Below the pieces are notes generated by a model. It saw only the letters and a program-made list of their open reading frames with translations. It had not been told where the DNA came from and made no database searches. From Macrotis lagotis (Eukaryota; Chordata; Mammalia; Peramelemorphia; Peramelidae): a stretch of 64,000 nt of DNA. Below, in pieces: positions 56,895 to 64,000 of this stretch (position 1 is its first letter; each line of letters begins with the position of its first letter). The stretch lies in assembly GCF_037893015.1 (NCBI RefSeq), contig NC_133666.1, positions 162,675,051-162,739,050 of the forward strand. The letters are read 5' to 3'. The position numbers and the translations under genes are program-made.

Positions 56895-58875
56895 AGATCG
56901 AGAGAATTCATCCTGCACCTTTCGCAATGTTTCACTGGACTATAAATTAGTGTAGTAAGGCAATGAGTGGATGACTACAAAGTTTGTCTTGTTTCCTGGG
57001 TATTTGTGGATGGCAGTTCTAACTGCAAGACATGATAAAAGAGAATCTCAACATTTCCATCTCTAATCTTAGAAGAGATTTCAGAAACACACACATACAC
57101 ACACACAAATGCTTGTAGGAATACCTTAAAAATTTGTTTTGATCCCTGTGTAACTTCTCAAGAGATTTTCTTTCTCAAGTTTTAAAAATGTTCAGTAATT
57201 CTGCAGGTATGCAGGTTGTCTTTTGTTTCCCAGAATCTTATTCACTAAGGAGAGAAAAACTCTTTTGATTTGATCTACTGAGTGCTCAACAGTTTAGAAT
57301 AATGGGGAGGGTGGAAGTATTATTAAAGAATTTCTGCTTTTAATATTGCTTAAAAGACTTTTATCAAAGAAAGGGTAATTTCTTTAAGAGAATGGATTGT
57401 TTTGTAATGAATTCCTATTAGTATTATAACTAGTAGGTTCTAATTGCTTAATGTTTGCTGAATGACTATGCACATACCGTTAAGAAAAGCTCTTATGCTA
57501 TAATCACAAAAGTAAAAGGATATTTTGCAAGTCAGCAATATGACTTATCAATCATAGTTTGAGTTCCTTGCATAAAGTGGCTCTGCTTCTAGTGCAGGAG
57601 CAGCTTACCCCCTAAAAGTTTTTTTTTTTAATGAGAAATATTATTTTACCTTATTTACCTTTTTTACCTTGGATTTAAGGTAAAGGGAGGAACAGGGACA
57701 GAGGAATCATTCTTGAAGCGATCCTATGAGGCGCTTTGATCTCTTTTTTCTCATTAAGCTCCTGAAATACAAAGCAACAGCCATAAATAACAGTTGTCAT
57801 GCATATGCTTTTTTATTAAACTAACTTGAAGCTTGCAACAACTCTTTGAGGAAACCAACTTCAATCATATTTATCTCTTTATATGGTATTGATAGCTAAT
57901 ATTCTGCTTAGGAAAAAAAATCTGGGTCATTGAATGTTCCAAGCTCACTCTCATGGTTTGGACATGATCAAGTGCAATTAATTGCTGAATAGGTAGCATT
58001 GTTTCTATATTTTTCATGTAGTCATTTCTCTTCTGTCCCTAAGCTCTACTTACCTCTATTGGAAAATGATAACATGAGGTCAAGGGATATGCAGATTTAC
58101 TCAATTAGAAACACCTTCTCACATTCCCACTCATTGGTAAGCCTTTCCTACTTATTGGAATTACTATATTTCAGTGATCCAGATCATGTAACTTTGGCAT
58201 AATAAAATTGACTTTCCACTGAAGCAAATAGAAATGCTTGTGCTTTGTATTCTGTTGCTTTTCTCATCACTGAATCAATAAGCAAATAAATATGATGTAA
58301 AAATAATAATAAAAAATAATTTAATATATCTACCAAATAGTTATGAGTCACTCTTCAAGACCATAGGAGCTCCCAGACAGGAACCATTTGAACTTGAGTT
58401 CTAGGAAATGCACAGTTTGCATTCCTTTATTTCCTCATTAATGTAATCCCTCCAAGGAAGCAATTGATTATAAACAACAAAAACTCCATAGGATGTTGTT
58501 CAATTCATTCTCTCAGTATTGTTGATCCTCAGATCAAAACAAAGAAATTCTAATGTCAAGTTGTTGGCTCAGCCTAGGATATGGGTATAACAATCAATGA
58601 TGTTCTTGCTTTTCTAGTCTTGGATGTTTAGGTGCTTACAAAGACCCGTGATCCTTTATGACTTTGGCTAACTCATCACAGAACATGGTACATGAAATGG
58701 CAGCTGGCCCCAATGAGGGGGTATTTGCATCTGCCATGAAGTCACCCCAATATCCCTCCCTGCAGCTCTGGGAGTGATATTTCCTGTGGTGTCATTTCCT
58801 CCCTGCCTAATCAAAATAGGAGCACCAGATGCTCCACACAGCAAGGAGGAAAGTCAGCTATATAATAAGGAAAGT
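56895..58875. other. Low-repeat stretch
   Basis: About 2 kb in which I recognise no SINE or LINE. It includes an inverted TTTACCTT/AAGGTAAA pair at 57663-57684 and a segment at 58700-58850 that is less AT-rich than its surroundings. No coding region recognised; the open frame at 57999-58202 has no motif. Confidence 0.4.
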
Positions 58876-58879
58876 CAGA

Positions 58880-58980
58880 CAACAAGCCAGAGTCTAAGAA
58901 ATAAAGTGGATTGCCCAAGGTTACACAGTTAAAAATTTCAGAAGCCCATACTTAGATTTCTGATCCCAAACCTAAGGTAC
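58880..58980 (-). repeat. MIR-like SINE, antisense
   Basis: 'aaagtggattgcccaaggtt', 'acacagttaaaaatttcaga' and 'gatttctgatcccaaaccta' follow the antisense MIR order. Confidence 0.6.
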
Positions 58981-59204
58981 ATTGATAAGAAAAAAAGTTT
59001 ACCTGGGACAATTTATTTTTCACTTATTTATTTATTTATTTAATCCTCATTTTGTACAAATGTTTTTTTTTTTACATTAATAAAATATTATTGTTTAAGA
59101 GTAAAAAAAAATACCCCTCCCCCCATGAATATATAGACTTGCTTGGGCAATAAAATAAAGGGGAGAGAAAAAATTAAAATAAAAAAAATAATAGTAATAA
59201 TTGT

Positions 59205-59360
59205 AGGTATGGCCAGGTGGCACAATGGATGAAGCACCAGCCCTGGAGCCACGAGCACCTGAGCCCACATCCAGACCTGTAGACCCAACAATCACCCAGC
59301 CGTGTGACATGCAAGCCACCCGATCCCCACTGCCCTGCAAAAACCAAAAAGAAAAAAAAA
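59205..59360 (+). mobile_element. C-rich divergent marsupial SINE (copy 1 of 3)
   Basis: The SINE frame is intact ('ggcacaatggatgaagcacc', 'accagccctggagccacgag', a tail at 59336-59360), but many T positions of the family are C: the B box reads 'gagcccacatcc' instead of 'gagttcaaatcc', and the 3' part 'actgccctgcaaaaacc' instead of 'attgccttgcaaaaacc'. The changes are one-directional on this strand. Confidence 0.85.
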
Positions 59361-59392
59361 GACCCAAAATAAAATAAAATAGTAATAATAGC

Positions 59393-59538
59393 AGGGGGGT
59401 GGCTGGGTGGCAGACAGAGCATTGGCCCTTGAGCCAGGAGCACCCGGGTCCAAATCTGGCCTCAGACACCCAAAGATCACCCTGCTATGTGGCCCCAGGC
59501 AGGCCACCCAGCTCCATTTGCCCTGCACCCTCCCCCAA
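59393..59538 (+). mobile_element. C-rich divergent marsupial SINE (copy 2 of 3)
   Basis: 'ggtggctgggtggcagacag', 'gagccaggagcacccgggtc', 'agacacccaaagatcaccct' and 'caggccacccagctccattt' show the same T-to-C shift. It has a short C-rich/A tail and lies 32 bases after copy 1. Confidence 0.85.
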
Positions 59539-59745
59539 ATATTAATAATAAAAAATGTGCTTCAGTCTTTGTTCCAACACCAATAACTCTGTCATGGGTA
59601 GATCACATTCTTTATGGTAAGTCCATCGCAAAAGTTGGTTCCATATTTTTCCAACGTTGCCATTGCTGATCACAACTCCCTCCTTTCTTATTTCTCCACT
59701 ACCATGTACTATATTTTCTCTCTCCTTTCACTCTGACTCTGCTGT

Positions 59746-59896
59746 AGGGTCGCTGAGTGGTGCAGCAGACATATCCCTGGTCCTGGGGCCAAGAAGCCCT
59801 GAGCCCCCATACCAACCCTTAGGCCCAGAATCCACCTGGCCCTATGGTCCTGGACAGACCTTCCAATCCCAGCCCCTTGCAAGAAGTAAAAAAAGA
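59746..59896 (+). mobile_element. C-rich divergent marsupial SINE (copy 3 of 3)
   Basis: 'gggtcgctgagtggtgcagc', 'tggtcctggggccaagaagc', 'cctgagcccccataccaacc' and a 3' 'cagccccttgcaagaagtaa', with an A-tail at 59887-59896. It is the most diverged of the three, again with T-to-C changes. It interrupts the inter-ORF region of the minus-strand L1. Confidence 0.75.
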
Positions 59897-60429
59897 AAAT
59901 GTGTTATATCTGACCACTCTCCCCCCATGGTCCATCCTCTCCTCCTTTATTCACATCCCACCTCTTCCCCCTACTCCCCCCTCCTTCTTACTCCAGATGT
60001 CTATACCCCATTGAGTATATATGCTGTTTCCTCTCCTAGTCACCTGATGAGATCAAATGTTGCCTCAGTCCCCCTTGCCTCCCCCCCTTCCATATCATTG
60101 GAATAGCTCATTGTAATAAAGAAATAACTTATTATATGAAATATCTTGGCCTATTCCCCCTCTCCTTTTTTATTTCTCCCATTACATTACCCTTTTTTTC
60201 TACTGACTCCATTTTTACTCCATATTTTATCTTTGAATTCAGCTTTCTCCTATGCTTCAACTATAAAAGCTCCCTCTACTGTTCTATTAACTGAGAAGGT
60301 TCATATGAGTATTATCAGTGTCATTTTTCTATGCAGGAATACATGCAGTTCATCATCATTAAGTCCCTCATATTTTCCCCCTCTCCTCCATTCTCCATGC
60401 TTCACCTGAATCCTGCATCTGAAGATCAA

Positions 60430-61472
60430 ACCTTGTGTTCAGCTCTGGCCATTCCAAAAGGAACATTTTAAATTGGTCATTGAAAGTCCATCTTTTTCCC
60501 TGGAAGAGGACATTCAGCCTTGCTGGGTAGTTCATTCTTGGCTGCATTCTAAGCTCTTTTGGCTTCTAGTATATTATATTCCAAGCCCTATGAGCTTCCC
60601 ATGTAGTTGCTGCTAAGTCCTGTGTGATCCTGACTGCAGCTCCATGATATTTGAACTGTGTCCTTCTGGCTGCTTGTAATATTTTCTCTTTGACTTGGGA
60701 GTTCTAGAACTTGGCTATAATATTCCTTGGGGTTGGTTTTTGGGGATCTCATTCTCAGGGAGGGATAGGTGGATTCTCTCCATTTCTATTTACGCCCTCT
60801 GCTTCTAGGATATCAGGGCAATTCTCCTGTAGCAATACTTTGAAAATGATGTCAAGGCTCTTTTCCTGACTATGACTTTCAGGTATTGCAATAATTTTTA
60901 AATTATCTTTCCTCAGTCTGCTTTCCATATCAGCTGTTTTTTCAATGAGATATTTCACATTTTCTTCTAATTTTTTCATTTTTTTGCTTTTGAAGTATTG
61001 ATTCCTGATTTCTGGTAAATTCATCAATCTCCCTGAATTCTATTCTTTGTCTGAAGGATTTGTTCTCCTCAGAGAGTTTTCTTATTTCTTTTTCCATCTG
61101 GCCCATTTTGCTTTTTAAGACACTCTTCTCCTCAATAACTTTTTGAACTGTTTTATCCATTTGACCTAAGCTGGTTTTTAGCATGTTATTTTCTTCAGCA
61201 TTTTTTTGGATTTCCTTGACTAAGCTGCTGACTTCATGTTTTTCCTGCATCTCTCTCATTTCTTTTCCCACTTTTTCTTCCAACTCCCTCATTCGATTTT
61301 CAAAGTCTTTTTTGAGCTCTGTCATAGCCAGAGCCCAATTTCTATTTTTCTTGGAGTCTTTAGATGCAGGAGCTTGTGCTTCCTCATCTTCAGACTGAGT
61401 ATTTTGATCCTTCTTGAGCTCATATGCAAAATATTTCTCAGTGGTCTTACTCTTGTTTCTCTGCTTGCTCAT
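60430..61472 (-). pseudogene. L1 ORF1 (frameshifted)
   Basis: The L1 ORF1 RNA-binding protein, in its clearest copy here. The ATG at 61472 opens MSKQRNKSKTTEKYFAYELK. A long coiled coil follows over residues about 50-150 (WALAMTELKKDFENRMRELE, KVIEEKSVLKSKMGQMEKEI). Around 60970 the frame slips. The next frame (from 61027) reads KKLEENVKYLIEKTADMESR and LRKDNLKIIAIPES, the RRM start, and ends in a stop at 60755. The RNA-binding C-terminal domain continues in other frames to about 60430. The coiled-coil part alone is open for 176 codons, so this copy is younger than the other ORF1 remnants. Confidence 0.85.
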
Positions 61473-62290
61473 TTTCCCAGCCTGGGCCTGGTTTTGGGGT
61501 GCTTCCTGAGCTTTTGGGACACTCCTACAAGGTTCTTAGTGTGTGAGGCTCTGTCCTCCCTCCTGGTCTGTGAATGACCATAAGCATTTCCCTCTGCCAT
61601 GGGGCTGAATTGGGGGAGGCCCTGCTGTTCTATGGGGGGGCCTAGACTGCTATCAGGATCTGAATGTGGTCAGAGCCCCAGAGTCCTGTTCCAGCGGCAG
61701 AGGACAGAGCTCTGCAGTCTCTCTCTCTCTCCACTCCCCTCCCTCAGCTCAGTTGGCTCATGCCCTGGAGGCTCTTGCCTACTGGCTCCACCTGCTTCTG
61801 TTTCCAGATCTGGGCTGCAGAAAGACCAAGCTGCTCACTGTGTGCCCTGAGGGCTGGGCTCCACGTGCTCACTCTGTTAGAGGGACCAGCTGTTCCCCCA
61901 TTTTGTGCCCGGTGCTGCCCGGGGTGCAATTCAGGAGACTCCCCCGTTGCTGGGAGCCCTGCCTCCCAGCGCCCTGGGACTGCCTCTGGGAGGCTGAAGT
62001 TATTTCACTCTGGCAGGCCACCCCGTTGGCGGGCCACCCTTCCAACCCCGGGGAGCAGAGCCTTTCTGCTCTTTTCCAGGTCACCTTGAGTAGAACTGCC
62101 TCACTGGGTCCCTTTGTAGGTTCTGTCTCTCGAAAGTTTAGTTAGAGTCCTTAGTTTCAAGTTTTATCAGAGAGCGCCTAAGACTTAATCCCTTCTTGTC
62201 ACCAGCTTGACTCTGCCCCCCACCCCCAACTCAACAATTTCTTTATGGTGTCAGTTGATAAAGGTGGAGAAAAGTTAGAAAATGGATTAA

Positions 62291-64000
62291 TTTTTTTTTT
62301 AGATTCTGAATCATGTTATTACTTTTATGTCACATTTATAATTTTATTATAAAATAACATTTTAGTCCCATGGTATATTGTATTCATTTTGACAAGAAAC
62401 CAGTCATCACCATCCACAAAATGTCACCCTTTTAGTGCTTGCTTGAACAGTACACTTAACCAACTGGGCAAGGTAAAATTTCAATATACATTCTTCTTAT
62501 ACTAATCACAAACTATTAAATCTAATTTTTAAAACAAAATGAACATAGTTCATTTTGAAATCCAGCATAGTTTTTCATTAAGTCCTGAGTAAGGCTGGGA
62601 TGTTTTCTTGCCACAATTATTAAAAAATGCTCGGAAGAACATGATAAAGTTAAGAGTAAATCTTGGAAGACCTATAATGGACACCAATGAATCAGCAGTT
62701 TCTCAGACCTTTCAGTTATTTTAATGAAACTGATTAACTTAAAAAAACTTCCAGAGTTGGCTTAAAGAGGTGTTTCAGATCAGAAAACCACAAATTATGG
62801 CATCAAAAAACAACAGGAAGCACTTCTGGTTTCTGGCTTTAAAAAAAAAAATCAAATAGTCCAATGCCAGGACTTGCAGTGACAATGTAATTTTCCACTT
62901 AATCCACACAACTCCTTCCCAGACACTGCCAATAGTAAAGTAAAACATTATGTATATTTATATAACAGATATACATGTATCGATCCCTGGACAGTTTCTA
63001 AAGGGAAAAATGTGACTTCAGTTGAGGTGCAAAAACTGCTTCATGAGCTCATAGGATGTGAATGCCATAGCCTGGGAGGGAACACAGCGAATGTAGTTAA
63101 GAGACAGGCCACGATAAAGTCCTCCACGAATTCCATGGTTTCTCTAGACATACTTCAGTGTCTTCAACATTGTAAGGCACTTTTCAGAATCTGGGAGAAC
63201 AGTCCCTAGTTGCATTCGACGATGGGTTACATCAAGTGGATAAGATATTGTCTGTGCTATTGCCCCAGCACAAAGCAAGTTTATATGAGTTTTCAAAACT
63301 AAGACATTAGGATTATCTGATGAAGGTCTTCCAAGCAGAGTTGGAACGTGGGAGAGACCAACACTCTTTAAGGTACCAAAAGTAAAAAATGAAACTCCTG
63401 CATAGGGAGCCATTCCTACAATGGTAGGCATCAATCCTCTGTAAAACCCCCGAAAGCCGCCCTCCTTTGCATAAATTGTTTTGAATGCATGAACAATTCC
63501 TGTGTATGTGTATTCTCCTTTCACCTGGAAGGCCAAGTGAACTCTGACCATGTCAAGTCCATAAGTACAGATGACTGCTGTCATACCTGCCATGGAGCCA
63601 GCCATTAGCGGTTGTATGTGTCCAGAAATTCCAAGTTTTGTGGTAATTAACTTTTTATAATGATCAAAGGACATAAACTGAATTGCACCATATGGAAAGA
63701 TTCTAATCATCATTGCTCCATTTCCTTTATGTAATCCAAGATAGCCTTCCTTTTTGGGGACTGCACACAATGCAGAAAAGACTCCTAAATGTTTGTAATG
63801 GTCATTATGTGTCTGTAATAGTATCTTCACTCGAGCCAAAGGTGCAATGGTGGTTTTGGCACAACATCCTGCAACACCTCCCGCCACGAAGGAGCACAGC
63901 CAGTACAGGTCCCTGCAAGAGGGCGCCATCGGCAGTGGGCTCAGGCCCCGGCTCCCCCGCGGCCATGGGGTGGCCCGCGCTGCCCGGGCGCAGTCAGAGA
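62291..64000 (-). mobile_element. Processed retrocopy of SLC25A16 mRNA
   Basis: Minus-strand retrocopy from the poly(A) trace (a run of T at 62291-62300 on the plus strand) through a 3' UTR (about 62301-63017) and an intronless coding region (63018-63966) to a GC-rich 5' UTR that runs off the window. It crosses all exon junctions expected in the multi-exon parent without introns. A possible polyadenylation hexamer (AATAAA on the minus strand) lies near 62343-62348. The second target-site duplication must lie beyond the window end, so it cannot be checked here. Confidence 0.85.
63018..63966 (-). pseudogene. SLC25A16: SLC25A16 processed pseudogene (mitochondrial carrier)
   Basis: The parent is a mitochondrial inner-membrane carrier (Graves disease carrier, implicated in CoA transport) with three repeats of two helices. 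The intronless frame from 63929 reads FVAGGVAGCCAKTTIAPLAR, KEGYLGLHKGNGAMMIRIFP and NPNVLVLKTHINLLCAGAIA, very close to the mammalian protein as I remember it. Defects: an upstream ATG at 63966 that fits the true start is one base out of frame with the rest; about three residues are missing before GAIAQ; and TAG at 63144-63146 replaces a sense codon after LKYV. Reading resumes in the same frame for 41 codons (NHGIRGGLYRGLSLNYIRCV, ending KQFLHLN) to the normal stop at 63018. The three carrier signatures are damaged: PLARVK, YGLDMVRVH and YPLDVTHRR, where PLDRVK, YPLDMVRVR and YPFDVTRRR are expected. It is not a functional gene. Confidence 0.92.

Larger units (their letters stand above)
59540..62218 (-). 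mobile_element. L1 5' half: GC-rich 5' UTR, ORF1, inter-ORF region
   Basis: On the minus strand the element starts near 62218 with 'ggcagagtcaagctgg', the same 5' terminus as at 6733. The 5' UTR (about 61473-62218) is GC-rich with many CpGs. ORF1 follows at 61472-60430, then a purine-rich inter-ORF region down to about 59540. ORF2 is absent. A SINE (59746-59896) lies in the inter-ORF part. The antisense (plus-strand) open frames at 61236-62145 and 59657-60409 are composition artefacts. Confidence 0.8.

Noticed and set aside
59095-59528. Overlapping minus-strand frames of 67-124 codons
   Set aside because: They are antisense translations of the two C-rich SINEs and the A-rich spacer between them.
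59657-60409. Ser/Pro-rich plus-strand frames
   Set aside because: Antisense of a purine-rich L1 inter-ORF region plus a SINE; low complexity.
61236-62145. Several long overlapping plus-strand frames (up to 159 codons) in GC-rich DNA
   Set aside because: They lie antisense to an L1 5' UTR and ORF1; GC-rich sequence simply lacks stops.
63012-63209. Plus-strand open frame at the end of the retrocopy
   Set aside because: Shadow of the SLC25A16 pseudogene on the other strand.
1-64000. CRISPR array, operons or prokaryotic signals
   Set aside because: No regularly spaced short repeats; the composition and retroposons are clearly those of a mammalian nuclear genome.

Overview
The window looks like intergenic or deep intronic DNA from a marsupial (metatherian) mammal. 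The main evidence is many copies of a tRNA-derived SINE of the marsupial (WALLSI/SINE1-like) type, with a GTTCAAATC-like B box and an ending near 'GGCAAGCCACTTAACCCCATTGCCTTGCAAAAA'-type sequence (paraphrased). They sit alongside marsupial-type L1 3' UTRs, CORE-SINE/MIR relatives and old L2 and CR1 remnants. The species cannot be fixed from the sequence alone. There is no convincing intact protein-coding gene, tRNA gene, rRNA gene or CRISPR array. Repeat family names are from memory; no library search was run, so boundaries are usually good to about 10-50 bases.

Layout. 1-0.9 kb: unassigned AT-rich DNA. 0.9-11.2 kb: a dense L1 block. It holds a minus-strand L1 5' end facing a plus-strand L1 5' end, a second L1 5' half, an L1 3' half with a twin-priming-type inversion, nested SINEs, an inverted fragment of another non-LTR element, and a local duplication of L1 3' sequence. 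11.2-14.7 kb: mostly unassigned. 14.7-31 kb: truncated L1 3' ends on both strands, L2 and CR1 fragments, MIR/CORE-SINEs and young SINEs with clear target-site duplications. A roughly 2.2 kb antisense L2 (27.9-30.1 kb) is split by an L1 tail. 31.3-32.9 kb: the best-preserved L1 ORF2 reverse-transcriptase remnant. 33-44 kb: sparse repeats and another broken L1. 44.3-55.7 kb: internally deleted L1s, L2 fragments on both strands and microsatellites. 55.7-58.9 kb: the longest stretch where I recognise almost no repeats. 59.2-62.2 kb: three C-rich divergent SINEs, then the 5' part of a minus-strand L1 (GC-rich 5' UTR plus ORF1). 62.3-64.0 kb: a minus-strand processed pseudogene of the mitochondrial carrier SLC25A16, running to the window edge.

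The window is a record of retrotransposition. L1 machinery plausibly mobilised the SINEs (A-rich tails, 12-17 base target-site duplications) and the SLC25A16 mRNA. Every L1 ORF seen is truncated, frameshifted or interrupted by stops, so nothing here looks able to move by itself. The items most worth a second look are the SLC25A16 retrocopy, the cluster of SINEs with one-directional T-to-C change, the twin-priming inversion, and three short local duplications that look like templated insertions.
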